Source: an uncultured Ruminococcus sp. (GTDB lineage: Bacteria > Bacillota > Clostridia > Lachnospirales > Lachnospiraceae). Taken from it: a DNA stretch of 46,282 nucleotides. The translations under genes and the position numbers were made by a program. Numbering within the stretch: position 1 is the stretch's first letter; the number at the start of each line of letters is the position of its first letter. The notes under the pieces were generated by a model, which saw only the letters and a program-made list of their open reading frames with translations, was not told the origin of the DNA and did not search any database. Positions 1-9,126 of the stretch are shown here, in pieces. The stretch is from contig CAJFGR010000013.1 in the NCBI GenBank assembly GCA_904377845.1, positions 1 through 46,282 on the forward strand. Direction: 5' to 3'.

Positions 1-205
1 GCGAAGTTGTCTGACGTAAGGAGTTCTTCGCGTGCCCGTTTTGCTCTTAGCTGCTTTTCTGATTTATTAGTTTGCGTTATTCTCTGTAACCGGAGACGGA
101 ATCAACCTTTCCTCTGTCCGCGGATACGTGAGTCGATCATTCCGTATTTAACCACTTTTCAGATGATTTTCTACTCCTGAGACGGTACGAAAAATCGGAA
201 TTTAA
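1..205. other. Region downstream of spoIIQ, nothing assigned
   Basis: No coding frame, clear terminator or RNA seen in these bases. Confidence 0.4.
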
Positions 206-1033
206 CTACTCCATAAAGTTCATCGGATCTACGGGTTCGCCGTCTTTGAGTACTTCAAAGTACAGGTTCGGTCCTTCCACACTGTAGTATTTCGTTGGCT
301 CATTTAATGTGCCGAGTGATTCTCCCGCACCGACATAATCTCCGACAGAAACCGGTACATCACTGAGCTGGCCGTATACCGCACTGTATCCGTTTCCCAT
401 ATCAAGGGTAACTGTAGTTCCGGTCTGTGCGGTTTCTTCGATATTTGTTACGATTCCGGCAGCGGAAGCCCCGATTGTCTCGCCCACTTCTCCGCTCACG
501 ATCATCGCCGGATTATACTGATACTGTTCCAGCGTCTGGAAAAATACGGTCTGATCCATACTGTATCCCATAATCACCGCGCCGCTGGCCGGCCAGGCAA
601 GAGTGCTGTCTTCACTGAACCATACGCCTGATGTATCCATAGATGCTGCGGCTCCTCCGTCTGTTCCTGCATTTTCATCTGCCATGCCGCTCTGCGAGTC
701 CGCAATATCCTCTTCGCTTTCTTCGGAAGGATTCTGCATTCCATCTTCATCGTCGGTCAGTCTGCTTTCATTCTCCGGAAGAAGAATATCGTCTGTATTT
801 GTTTCTTCGGCAGTATCCTCTATGGAATCTTCTCCATTTTCGTTGTTTTTTTCCATATCTTCTGTAAGTTTCTCTGCCTGTTCCTCGGCTTTTGCCATCT
901 GCTCGTTAATGTCTTTCTGATAGTTGCTGAATGTATATGCACCAACAAGTGCTATGACAGCCACAAAGCAGATCACAATGCCGACAGCAGCGCCCTTTCC
1001 TTTAAGAAAAGACGGTCTTTCATTCTTATTCAT
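206..1033 (-). CDS. spoIIQ: SpoIIQ-like engulfment protein with degenerate LytM/M23 domain
   Basis: Forespore membrane protein of the SpoIIQ-SpoIIIAH channel that joins forespore and mother cell during engulfment (family knowledge). About 275 aa: short cytoplasmic N-terminus, one membrane segment at roughly residues 15-37, a long acidic Glu/Asp/Ser-rich linker, then a C-terminal LytM (M23) fold. The fold is recognisable from GNGYSAVYGQL and the closing LYFEVLKDGEPVDP. The M23 zinc ligands are missing: the usual HxH reads LYF and the first His/Asp site has no His, so it should be non-enzymatic, as in Bacillus. I start at the ATG at 1033, which has AGAGGTG six bases upstream, rather than GTG 1042, which overlaps that site. 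It lies directly downstream of spoIID on the same strand, 46 bp away, as in many Clostridia. Confidence 0.88.
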   Translation of the reverse strand: MNKNERPSFLKGKGAAVGIVICFVAVIALVGAYTFSNYQKDINEQMAKAEEQAEKLTEDMEKNNENGEDSIEDTAEETNTDDILLPENESRLTDDEDGMQNPSEESEEDIADSQSGMADENAGTDGGAAASMDTSGVWFSEDSTLAWPASGAVIMGYSMDQTVFFQTLEQYQYNPAMIVSGEVGETIGASAAGIVTNIEETAQTGTTVTLDMGNGYSAVYGQLSDVPVSVGDYVGAGESLGTLNEPTKYYSVEGPNLYFEVLKDGEPVDPMNFME

Positions 1034-1079
1034 TGTCATCACCTCTGGCTATATTTTTGCCAGAAAATGACCGTATTAT

Positions 1080-2066
1080 TCAAAATATTTCCGTCTCCTG
1101 AATATCATTTCTAAGTTCTGTTCCCTCGAAAAAAAATGCCAGAATTTCTTCATATGTTTTCCCCTCTTTTGCCATCTGATCAGCGGTCCAGATACTCATT
1201 CCCATTCCGTGCCCCTTTCCTGTTGTTGTAATCTTTATACTGTCGTCTCCGCTCTCACTCAAAGAAAATGCACTTGACGGAAGAGAAAGCGCATCACGGA
1301 ACTGATCTCCTGTACACAGAGTATTTCCGATTCGGAGACTGCTTACGTAGCCGGCAGAATCACAGGACTGAATCTCAAAATCTTCAAATGAATACCCCCT
1401 GGCAGCCTTTTCCCCGTCTTCCTCCGCCACAAGGAAGTTTCTGCACAGATTCTGGACTTCGGCATAGGGAAATACAAAGCTCTGAACCTCGTCTTCAGCC
1501 TCTTTATCAAGGGGACAGTCTCTGACGGCAATATACGGATATTCTTCACTGCCGAGCACTTCAGCAGCACTTCGCGTCTTTCCGCAGCTCGACTGGTGAA
1601 ACGGCGTCCATGCATAACTGTCATTATACATAATTACCGTGTCATCAGTCGATTCCACTGCCCGGGTATATTTTTCATAATATTCTTCATATTTTTCTTC
1701 ACCCCACATACGCTCCATCTCTTCGCGAGACATATAGCTCTCTGTAAGGATCTTGTCTTCCAAATTCGCCAGTGTCCGGTATATCTGTGTTCTAATCAGC
1801 ACTGCCTGTGCCTTTAATGTCTCCTCCTCACAGTCTTCCGATAGCTCTTCCACAAGTATTCCCGCAAGATAATCCGTCCACTCAATCTCTGTTACCCCAT
1901 CGGCCTGTTCAGTGTCAGGAACTTTTACTTTTACATAAAACTCACTGCCTCCCTCTCTTACGTCCGTTCCGTTTACAAATACAGACACGATATAAGGCAG
2001 TAATATCAATATTATAAGAAAAGCGGCAATGGATTTGAATTTCTGTTCCACAGCATATCGATTCAT
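1080..2066 (-). CDS. spoIID: Stage II sporulation protein D (lytic transglycosylase)
   Basis: Peptidoglycan lytic transglycosylase of the mother-cell engulfment complex DMP (family knowledge). 328 aa from the ATG at 2066, which has GGAGGG 11 bases upstream. There is one N-terminal membrane anchor (about residues 12-31). The SpoIID core has the expected catalytic glutamate region (residues 66-90, Glu74 aligning with the essential Glu in VEEL, followed by TLKAQAV). Also present are the HQSSCGKT segment that corresponds to FHSTSGG, and the C-terminal GHGMGMSIWTADQMAKEG signature. It is followed by spoIIQ. The start codon abuts the U-tract of a terminator that ends the upstream gene, so its own sporulation promoter (SigE expected) should lie at or upstream of that hairpin; I could not identify it. 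Confidence 0.93.
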   Translation of the reverse strand: MNRYAVEQKFKSIAAFLIILILLPYIVSVFVNGTDVREGGSEFYVKVKVPDTEQADGVTEIEWTDYLAGILVEELSEDCEEETLKAQAVLIRTQIYRTLANLEDKILTESYMSREEMERMWGEEKYEEYYEKYTRAVESTDDTVIMYNDSYAWTPFHQSSCGKTRSAAEVLGSEEYPYIAVRDCPLDKEAEDEVQSFVFPYAEVQNLCRNFLVAEEDGEKAARGYSFEDFEIQSCDSAGYVSSLRIGNTLCTGDQFRDALSLPSSAFSLSESGDDSIKITTTGKGHGMGMSIWTADQMAKEGKTYEEILAFFFEGTELRNDIQETEIF

Positions 2067-2070
2067 AAAA

Positions 2071-2109
2071 AAACAGCCCTCCATACATTCAATATATGAA
2101 AAGCTGTTT
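2071..2109 (-). terminator. Terminator-like hairpin between membrane-protein gene and spoIID
   Basis: On the minus strand AAACAGC (2109-2103) pairs with GCTGTTT (2077-2071) and runs into seven Ts (2073-2067), just after the stop of the 2115-2954 gene. The spoIID ribosome binding site lies in the loop side of this hairpin, and the ATG follows the T run at once. Confidence 0.55.
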
Positions 2110-2114
2110 GTAGT

Positions 2115-2954
2115 TTATTCTATTTTATTATCCTGCTGTTCCGGATACGGAACTGTCGGAGCCGGATCGGCCGGATGCAGCGTATCCTCCGGAATCGGAC
2201 CGTTCGGATGCGGCATATTTTCCGGTGCCGGGCCGTTTGAAACCGGGCCGTTCGGATGCGGATTGCCCGGATATACCGGCGGTACCGGCGGAGGAGTGAT
2301 CTGCGGCTCCATTCCCGGATTAAACGGTTTATTTCTCATTACAAAGAAACAGATTGCCTCATAGAGAGGAATAATCCCCGAGAGAACCGAGTGCACTACC
2401 GCCATATTGCGGGTTGTAAATCTTTCATAAATCTGAATGTCGATCAGAATACGCAGTACAGAGTATGCCGCGGAATATACAACAGCCAGAACTATAAACA
2501 ATATATACAGTATGATCAATGTTGTAGAGAACGCCATAACGCCTCCGACTGCTCCGCCGTTTATCCCTGCGGCTGCACCGGTTCCTACTGCTGCAACAAT
2601 AAGAAATACAAACAGAACCCCTGCAACTGCACTGTATATTATAGGCATTACAAGTTTCCAGATTCCCGGGTTTTTAATGCTTTTGTTTTTCAGCGGGATC
2701 TCATCTGCAAGATCACCGTGGAAATAATCTCTTGCAAACGGGATAAATGCAAGCCATGCGTGCTCTCTTCCCATACGTTTTCCGATGGTGTACAGGCCGA
2801 TCGAATGAAAAATGTAACTTGCAAGCGCAACAGCGATAATCACTGCAAGTGCAATCAGATAAACAGTCAGAAGCACGGTGACCGCCGCATTTCCTCCCGT
2901 TCCATGAGTGATCGGGTAATCATATTCATATTGATAACTATATCCGTAATCCAT
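2115..2954 (-). CDS. Multi-pass membrane protein with proline-rich tail, function unknown
   Basis: 279 aa, not recognised as a named family. It has a Tyr-rich N-terminus (MDYGYSYQYEYDYP) and about four hydrophobic segments (near residues 25-50, 105-128, 140-165 and 190-205). A loop carries GREHAWLAFIPFARDYFHGDLA, of a type seen in small DUF-type Firmicutes membrane proteins. The C-terminal cytoplasmic tail of about 60 residues is Pro/Gly/Asn-rich with repeats of HPNGP. The start at 2954 has GGAGGTAA seven bases upstream. It lies 10 bp after glgP on the same strand and may be read from it. A terminator-like hairpin follows its stop. Confidence 0.8.
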   Translation of the reverse strand: MDYGYSYQYEYDYPITHGTGGNAAVTVLLTVYLIALAVIIAVALASYIFHSIGLYTIGKRMGREHAWLAFIPFARDYFHGDLADEIPLKNKSIKNPGIWKLVMPIIYSAVAGVLFVFLIVAAVGTGAAAGINGGAVGGVMAFSTTLIILYILFIVLAVVYSAAYSVLRILIDIQIYERFTTRNMAVVHSVLSGIIPLYEAICFFVMRNKPFNPGMEPQITPPPVPPVYPGNPHPNGPVSNGPAPENMPHPNGPIPEDTLHPADPAPTVPYPEQQDNKIE

Positions 2955-2964
2955 AAGTTACCTC

Positions 2965-5439
2965 CTATTCGTCCTCTCCTGCCGGAACCTCTACTTTCTT
3001 AAGATGCCAGATATCTCTTACATATTCCTCAATGGTACGGTCGGATGAGAACTTGCCGCTGCAGGCTGTCTGCATCATAGCCATCCTGGACCATCTCTGC
3101 TGGTCTCTGTACGCCTCTTCCACTCTCTTCTGTGCATCCGCATAAGAACGGAAATCTTTGAGAATAAAGTACATATCGGCTCTGTCTGTGCACTGTGTAT
3201 TGAGCAGTGAGTTATACAGATTGATATACATATTATGGTCGCCGTGAGAATATGTGCCGTCCATCAGCTGGTCTACCACACGTTTCAGTTCCCAGTCGTT
3301 GAAATAGATATCCTGCGGATTGTAGCCGCCGTTGTTCTCATAATTGATAACTTCCTCTGAGCTTAAACCGAAGATAAATGCATTCTCCTCGCCGACTTCC
3401 TGCACGATCTCCACATTCGCACCGTCCATTGTTCCCAGTGTCGGAGCACCGTTCAGCATGAACTTCATGTTACCTGTACCTGACGCCTCCTTGGACGCTG
3501 TTGAAATCTGCTCACTGACATCTGCTGCCGCGAAGATGATCTCTCCGTTGGATACGCGGTAATCTTCGATAAATACGACTTTCAGCTTGCCGTTGATGCT
3601 GCGGTCATTGTTAACGACCTCTGCAACGGAGTTGATCAGCTTGATCGTCTCTTTCGCTCTTAAGTATCCTGCTGCCGCTTTGGCTCCGAAGATAAATGTT
3701 CTCGGGTAGAAGCTCATCTCCGGATGCTCCTTGATCTGGTTATACAGATACATAATATGCAGGATATTAAGAAGCTGACGCTTATACTCGTGAAGACGTT
3801 TTACCTGTACGTCAAAGATGGAACGGGGATCTACGTCGATTCCGTTGTGCTCTTTGATATATTTCGCAAGGCGGACTTTGTTCTTATACTTGATCTCCAT
3901 AAATTCACGTCTTGCCGTATCGTCCTCGACATACGATTTCAGTTTTGCGATCTGAGACAGATCCGTGATCCAGCCGTCGCCGATCTTGTCTGTGATCCAG
4001 TCTGCAAGCAGCGGGTTGCCGTGGGCAAGGAATCGTCTCTGTGTGATACCGTTTGTCTTGTTATTGAACTTCTCCGGCATCATTTCATAGAAATCTTTCA
4101 GCTCCTGATGTTTCAGGATCTCTGTATGGAGTTTTGCAACACCGTTTACAGAGAAACCAGCGATAATCGCCATATTTGCCATACGCACCTGACCGTCCAT
4201 GAGGATCGCCATTTTCTTTACTTTCTCCTCATTGCCCGGATACATCTCGCGGACTTTGATGAGGAAGCGGCGGTCGATCTCCTGTACGATCTGGTAAATA
4301 CGCGGAAGCAGCTTGGAGAACAGGTCGATGGGCCATTTCTCAAGAGCCTCTGCCATGATCGTATGGTTTGTATATGCGCAGGTCTTCGTCGTTACATCCC
4401 ATGCCTCTTCCCATGTCAGACCTTCTTCATCAATGAGCAGACGCATCAGCTCCGGTACCGCAACTGTCGGATGCGTATCATTCATCTGGATAACAACTTT
4501 CTCATAAAGTTTACGGACGTCGCTGTGTTTCTTCTTGTATTTTGCGATCAGCGCCTGAAGGCTTGCAGAAATGAAGAAATACTGCTGTTTCAGACGAAGC
4601 TCTTTTCCTGAATAATGGTTGTCGTTCGGATAGAGAACATCAACGATCAGCTTTGCAAGGTTCTCCTGCTCTACTGCCTTGTGATAATTACCTCTGTCGA
4701 ACTCATCCAGCTTAAAGTCTGTGATTGCCTTCGCATCCCACACACGCAGTGTATTTACCACATGATTGCCGTATCCTACGATCGGCATATCATACGGAAT
4801 CGCGAGTACGGACTCATAATTTTCCTGGATAAAGATGTCCTTTCCTGTTGCAGGATCTTTCTCAAAACGGATATTTCCGCCGAAGCGGACTTCCTTCGCA
4901 TACTCTTCTCTGCGCAGCTCAAACGGATTGCCCTCTCTTAACCAGTCGTCCGGAACCTCTTTCTGGTATCCGTTCTCGATCTTCTGTTTGAACATACCGT
5001 AACGGTAACGGATGCCGCATCCATATGCCGGATAGTTCAGAGTAGCCAGTGAGTCAAGGAAGCAGGCTGCAAGTCTTCCCAGACCGCCGTTTCCGAGCGC
5101 TGCATCCGGCTCCTGATCCTCGATCACGTTCAGATCAAGTCCCAGTTCATCGAGAGCTTCCTTTACTTCCTTGTATACCGTCATGTTAATGAGATTATTG
5201 CCGAGCGCACGTCCCATCAGGAACTCCATGGACATATAGTAAACTGTCTTTGCATCCGCCTCATCGTATGCTTTCTGAGTTGCAAACCAGTCGTCAAAGA
5301 TGACGTCTTTTACTGCATAAGAAACCGCCTGAAATACCTGCTGCGGAGTCGCTTCCTCGATTGTTTTTCTGTAAAGGTTTCTGATGTTGTCCTTTACCGT
5401 CTGCTTAAATGTTTCTTTCTCAAATCTTTTGCTGAACAT
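2965..5439 (-). CDS. glgP: Glycogen/starch alpha-glucan phosphorylase
   Basis: GT35 enzyme: releases glucose-1-phosphate from alpha-1,4-glucans using phosphate and pyridoxal phosphate; cytoplasmic. 824 aa from the ATG at 5439, close to the usual 800-830. Conserved segments run throughout: YYMSMEFLMGRALGNNL near the N-terminus, EPDAALGNGGLGRLAACF, QMNDTHPTVAVPELMR, KRLHEYKRQLLN, and the PLP site EASGTGNMKFMLNGA with the Schiff-base lysine at about residue 659. An in-frame upstream ATG at 5484 would run into ileS; GGAAGG precedes 5439, so I chose the latter. It starts 4 bp after the ileS stop, so co-transcription with ileS is likely. Confidence 0.96.
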   Translation of the reverse strand: MFSKRFEKETFKQTVKDNIRNLYRKTIEEATPQQVFQAVSYAVKDVIFDDWFATQKAYDEADAKTVYYMSMEFLMGRALGNNLINMTVYKEVKEALDELGLDLNVIEDQEPDAALGNGGLGRLAACFLDSLATLNYPAYGCGIRYRYGMFKQKIENGYQKEVPDDWLREGNPFELRREEYAKEVRFGGNIRFEKDPATGKDIFIQENYESVLAIPYDMPIVGYGNHVVNTLRVWDAKAITDFKLDEFDRGNYHKAVEQENLAKLIVDVLYPNDNHYSGKELRLKQQYFFISASLQALIAKYKKKHSDVRKLYEKVVIQMNDTHPTVAVPELMRLLIDEEGLTWEEAWDVTTKTCAYTNHTIMAEALEKWPIDLFSKLLPRIYQIVQEIDRRFLIKVREMYPGNEEKVKKMAILMDGQVRMANMAIIAGFSVNGVAKLHTEILKHQELKDFYEMMPEKFNNKTNGITQRRFLAHGNPLLADWITDKIGDGWITDLSQIAKLKSYVEDDTARREFMEIKYKNKVRLAKYIKEHNGIDVDPRSIFDVQVKRLHEYKRQLLNILHIMYLYNQIKEHPEMSFYPRTFIFGAKAAAGYLRAKETIKLINSVAEVVNNDRSINGKLKVVFIEDYRVSNGEIIFAAADVSEQISTASKEASGTGNMKFMLNGAPTLGTMDGANVEIVQEVGEENAFIFGLSSEEVINYENNGGYNPQDIYFNDWELKRVVDQLMDGTYSHGDHNMYINLYNSLLNTQCTDRADMYFILKDFRSYADAQKRVEEAYRDQQRWSRMAMMQTACSGKFSSDRTIEEYVRDIWHLKKVEVPAGEDE

Positions 5440-5443
5440 TGTT

Positions 5444-8400
5444 TTATTTTCCTTCCTTTTCCACACCCATTGTAACTGTTTCACCGTTGATCTTCCACTC
5501 CTTTACATAGCCTGCCGGCTCTGCCTTCGCCACTTCGTTGGCGAGCACTTCCCCGGCAATCTCATCGGCATATTTTGCGAAGATCGTCTCTGCCTTTTCG
5601 CTGCCGTCATAAGTTACGCGGATACGGTCCATCACTTCAAAGTCTGCCTCTTTTCTCATGGTCTGTACCTTGCTGATGATCTCACGGACAAATCCTTCTT
5701 CGAGAAGCTCAGGTGTCAGGTTTGTGTCAAGGACAACAGTAATGCCGTTGTCGTTTTCTGACACGTATCCTTCGATCTGGGCCGTCTCGATCAGCAGGTC
5801 CTCGCGGAACAATGTGATCTCCTGTCCGTTTACATCAAGCTTAAGAGCACCTGTTTCATTGACCTCGTCCATTGCAGCGTTACCGTCTACAGAATCAAGG
5901 GCAGCCTTAATGCCACCTAACATTTTACCATATTTCGGGCCCACTGTCTTTAACTGAGGTTTAAAATTGTATGAAGTAAAGTCTCTTACATCTTCCGTAA
6001 ATTTAACATTCTTAACATTCAGCTCGTCTGCAACAATGTCCTGATAGAACTCCGGCAGAGTAAACGCGGCTTTCACGAACATCTGCCCGATCGGCTGGCG
6101 GTTCTTGATGTTGGATGTATTCCTGCAGGCGCGTCCCATAACGACAAGCTTCAGGACATTGTCCATGTTCTGCTCCAATTCTGCGTCGATCTGATCCTCA
6201 TTTACTTCCGGGAACAGGCACAGGTGAATACTCTCCGGTGCATCCTTGTCAATGGTGCGGACAAGGTTCTGGTAAATCTCTTCTGTCATGAACGGGATCA
6301 TCGGGGCAGCCGCCTTGGCTACAGTCACAAGCGCTGTATACAGTGTCATGTATGCATTGATCTTATCCTGCTCCATTCCCTTCGCCCAGAAACGCTCGCG
6401 GCTTCTTCTGACATACCAGTTGCTCATGTCGTCCACAAACTCCTGAAGCGCACGTGCAGCCTCCGGAATACGATAATTCTCAAGATTGTTGTCAACTGCC
6501 TTCACCATCGTGTTCATCTTGGACAGGAGCCATTTATCCATAACGGAAAGTTTATCATATTCCAGTGTATATTTTGTTGCATCAAAGTTATCGATATTCG
6601 CATAGAGAACAAAGAAAGCATAAGTATTCCACAGAGTTCCCATGAATTTTCTCTGTCCCTCTGTCACTGCTTTCCCGTGGAAACGGTTCGGCAGCCACGG
6701 CGCGCTGTTGATATAGAAATACCAGCGGATCGCATCAGCGCCGTATGTCTCAAGAGCTTCGAACGGATCCACCGCATTTCCCTTGGACTTGCTCATCTTC
6801 TGTCCGTTCTCATCCTGAACGTGTCCCAGGACAATAACGTTCTTATACGGAGCCTTGTTGAAAATCAGGGTGGAGATCGCCAGCAGGGAGTAGAACCATC
6901 CTCTTGTCTGGTCCACTGCCTCGGAAATAAAGTCTGCCGGGAACTGCTGCTTGAACAGCTCCTGATTTTCAAACGGATAGTGATGCTGTGCAAACGGCAT
7001 GGAACCGCTGTCAAACCAGCAGTCGATTACTTCCGGCACGCGGTGCATCTCTCTGCCGCACTTCGGACACTTGATGGTCACTGCATCGATGTATGGGCGG
7101 TGCAGTTCGATGTCGTCCGGACAGTTGTCGGACATTTCTTTCAGTTCTGCTATGCTTCCGATAGAGTGCATATGTCCGCACTCACACTCCCAGATATTGA
7201 GAGGAGTACCCCAGTAACGGTTACGGCTGATACCCCAGTCCTGAACATTCTCAATCCAGTCGCCGAAACGGCCTTTACCGATGCTCTCCGGGATCCAGTT
7301 GATCGTGTTGTTGTTTGCGATCAGATCATCTCTTACCGCTGTCATCTTGATGAACCAGGACTCGCGCGCATAGTAGATGAGTGGAGTGTCACATCTCCAG
7401 CAGTGCGGATAACTATGATCGAACTTCGGTGCGTCAAAGAGCAGCCCTCTGCCGTCCAGATCCTTTAACACCTCCGGATCCGCTTTCTTTACAAACAGTC
7501 CTGCGAACGGAGTGGACTCTGCCATGTTTCCTTTTTCATCTACAAGCTGTACGAACGGAAGACCGTATTTTCTTCCCACATTCGCATCATCCTCACCGAA
7601 TGCCGGCGCGATGTGTACCACTCCGGTACCGTCTGTCAGTGTAACATAAGTATCGCAGGTCACATAGAACGCTTTCTTATTCTGCTTTGCGGCAGCGTCT
7701 GCGGCACACTGATAGAGCGGCTCATACTCTTTTCCCTCGAGATCTGTTCCTTTGTATGTCTCAAGGATCTCATATGCCGGCTTTCCGTCCTCTGCCAGTT
7801 TTCCCAGCACTGTGTCCAGAAGCGCGCAGGCCATATAATAAGTGTATCCGTCTGCTGCCTTTACTTTCGCGTAATCCTCGTTCGGGTTTACACAGAGGGC
7901 GAGGTTGGACGGAAGTGTCCACGGTGTGGTCGTCCATGCAAGGATATATGCATCCTCGTCCTTTACTTTAAATCTTACAACTGCAGAACGTTCTTTCACG
8001 TCCTTGTAGCCCTGAGCCACTTCCTGCGCGGACAGAGGCGTACCGCAGCGCGGGCAGTAAGGAACGATCTTGAAGCCTTTGTAGAGCAGGCCTTTATCCC
8101 AGATCTGTTTCAGCGCCCACCACTCAGACTCGATAAACGTATTGTGGTATGTCACATAAGGATGCTCCATGTCAGCCCAGAAACCGACCGTAGCGGAGAA
8201 GTCCTCCCACATCCCTTTGTATTTCCAGACGCTTTCCTTACATTTCTTAATGAACGGCTCCAGACCGTATTCCTCGATCTGATCCTTGCCGTCAAGGCCG
8301 AGGGATTTCTCCACTTCCAGCTCTACCGGAAGTCCGTGAGTATCCCATCCTGCTTTTCTCGGCACCATGTAGCCTTTCATTGTGCGGTATCTCGGGATCA

Positions 8401-8599
8401 TATCCTTGATGACACGAGTGAGCACATGGCCGATGTGCGGTTTTCCGTTTGCAGTCGGCGGTCCGTCGTAAAAGATATATTCCGGACATCCCTCACGCTC
8501 TTCGATGCTCTTCTCGAAGATGTGGTTCTCGTCCCAGAACTTCTCGACTTCTTTTTCCCTGCCGACAAAATTCATATCTGTGGGCACTTTCTTATACAT
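5444..8599 (-). CDS. ileS: Isoleucyl-tRNA synthetase, type 2 (eukaryote-like)
   Basis: Charges tRNA-Ile in the cytoplasm. 1051 aa. Class I signatures: HIGH at residues 55-58 and KMSKS at 601-605. The editing domain lies between them (ILAWTTTPWTLPSNLAL, about 220-235, and GTGVVHIAPAFGEDD). Cys pairs at 182/185, 400/403 and 511/514 look like zinc knuckles. The length, the CPRCGTPLSAQEVAQGY segment, and the lack of the C-terminal Cys4 finger typical of the roughly 920-aa bacterial enzyme place it in the IleS2 class. That class is generally less sensitive to mupirocin (family knowledge). The start at 8599 has AAAGGA upstream. A T-box with Ile specifier sits upstream (9127-9463), so expression should rise when tRNA-Ile is uncharged. 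Confidence 0.97.
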   Translation of the reverse strand: MYKKVPTDMNFVGREKEVEKFWDENHIFEKSIEEREGCPEYIFYDGPPTANGKPHIGHVLTRVIKDMIPRYRTMKGYMVPRKAGWDTHGLPVELEVEKSLGLDGKDQIEEYGLEPFIKKCKESVWKYKGMWEDFSATVGFWADMEHPYVTYHNTFIESEWWALKQIWDKGLLYKGFKIVPYCPRCGTPLSAQEVAQGYKDVKERSAVVRFKVKDEDAYILAWTTTPWTLPSNLALCVNPNEDYAKVKAADGYTYYMACALLDTVLGKLAEDGKPAYEILETYKGTDLEGKEYEPLYQCAADAAAKQNKKAFYVTCDTYVTLTDGTGVVHIAPAFGEDDANVGRKYGLPFVQLVDEKGNMAESTPFAGLFVKKADPEVLKDLDGRGLLFDAPKFDHSYPHCWRCDTPLIYYARESWFIKMTAVRDDLIANNNTINWIPESIGKGRFGDWIENVQDWGISRNRYWGTPLNIWECECGHMHSIGSIAELKEMSDNCPDDIELHRPYIDAVTIKCPKCGREMHRVPEVIDCWFDSGSMPFAQHHYPFENQELFKQQFPADFISEAVDQTRGWFYSLLAISTLIFNKAPYKNVIVLGHVQDENGQKMSKSKGNAVDPFEALETYGADAIRWYFYINSAPWLPNRFHGKAVTEGQRKFMGTLWNTYAFFVLYANIDNFDATKYTLEYDKLSVMDKWLLSKMNTMVKAVDNNLENYRIPEAARALQEFVDDMSNWYVRRSRERFWAKGMEQDKINAYMTLYTALVTVAKAAAPMIPFMTEEIYQNLVRTIDKDAPESIHLCLFPEVNEDQIDAELEQNMDNVLKLVVMGRACRNTSNIKNRQPIGQMFVKAAFTLPEFYQDIVADELNVKNVKFTEDVRDFTSYNFKPQLKTVGPKYGKMLGGIKAALDSVDGNAAMDEVNETGALKLDVNGQEITLFREDLLIETAQIEGYVSENDNGITVVLDTNLTPELLEEGFVREIISKVQTMRKEADFEVMDRIRVTYDGSEKAETIFAKYADEIAGEVLANEVAKAEPAGYVKEWKINGETVTMGVEKEGK

Positions 8600-8629
8600 A
8601 CTGATTTTCCTTTCTGTCTCTGGTCCGCC

Positions 8630-8753
8630 GCAGCCATATGTCGATTGCGGACACGCTCTCGCTCGGGACGGAACGCAGCGGACACATAAGATCGCAAAAA
8701 ACGCGATCTAAGTGCCGGCGTTCCTTTACGGTCCTTAATCGACACATAGCTGC
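8630..8753. repeat. Long-hairpin repeat element, copy A
   Basis: A 124-nt imperfect palindrome. The outer arms at 8630-8646 and 8737-8753 are complementary over 17 nt with two mismatches. The inner stem includes AAGATCGC against GCGATCT around an A-rich loop near 8699. The central roughly 100 nt is closely similar to copy B (8957-9098) in inverted orientation. It lies inside the ileS leader, between the T-box terminator and the start codon. Confidence 0.8.
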
Positions 8754-8956
8754 GTCAGACCTGCCCAGAACGGAACTTGAATCAAAACCGGGAGAGATGA
8801 GGGCTTTCTGCCTTTTATCGGTGCTTTATCCCTTTTTGAAAGCATATTTCTAAAACCATCTATGTTTTCTCAGCGGAGCTGAAGCACCTGCCGGTCTGAA
8901 CCGACTTCCCGGGAGTCCTTTTTATCTGCCGGATCAGGGAACGCTCCGGTTTGCGT
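8754..8956. other. Spacer between the two hairpin elements, no gene seen
   Basis: About 200 nt of ileS leader between the inverted elements. I see no convincing coding frame, ribosome binding site or second T-box signature in it. Confidence 0.5.
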
Positions 8957-9098
8957 GAGCCTGAATGAACAATGTATCCGTTAAGGACCGTAGAGTAACG
9001 CAGGCACTTAGATCGCGTCTTCTGCGATCTTATGTGTCCGCTGCGTTACGGCCCGAGCGAAAGCGCGTCCGCAACGGATGCATTGTTCATTCAGGCTC
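8957..9098. repeat. Long-hairpin repeat element, copy B (inverted relative to copy A)
   Basis: A 142-nt imperfect palindrome. Outer arms of about 24 nt (8957-8980 and 9075-9098; the left arm begins GAGCCTGAATGAACAATG) are complementary with one mismatch. The core matches the reverse complement of copy A, for example CGGACACATAAGATCGC. The outer arms differ in sequence from those of copy A but keep complementarity. Confidence 0.8.
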
Positions 9099-9126
9099 TG
9101 TAAAACATTCGCATTTCTGATGCGGC

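Noticed and set aside
6224-7468. 414-codon plus-strand frame opposite ileS
   Set aside because: Antisense shadow of ileS with no recognisable protein features.
8630-9098. A CRISPR array in the ileS leader
   Set aside because: Only two copies, in inverted orientation, each a long hairpin; there are no regular spacers and no cas genes.
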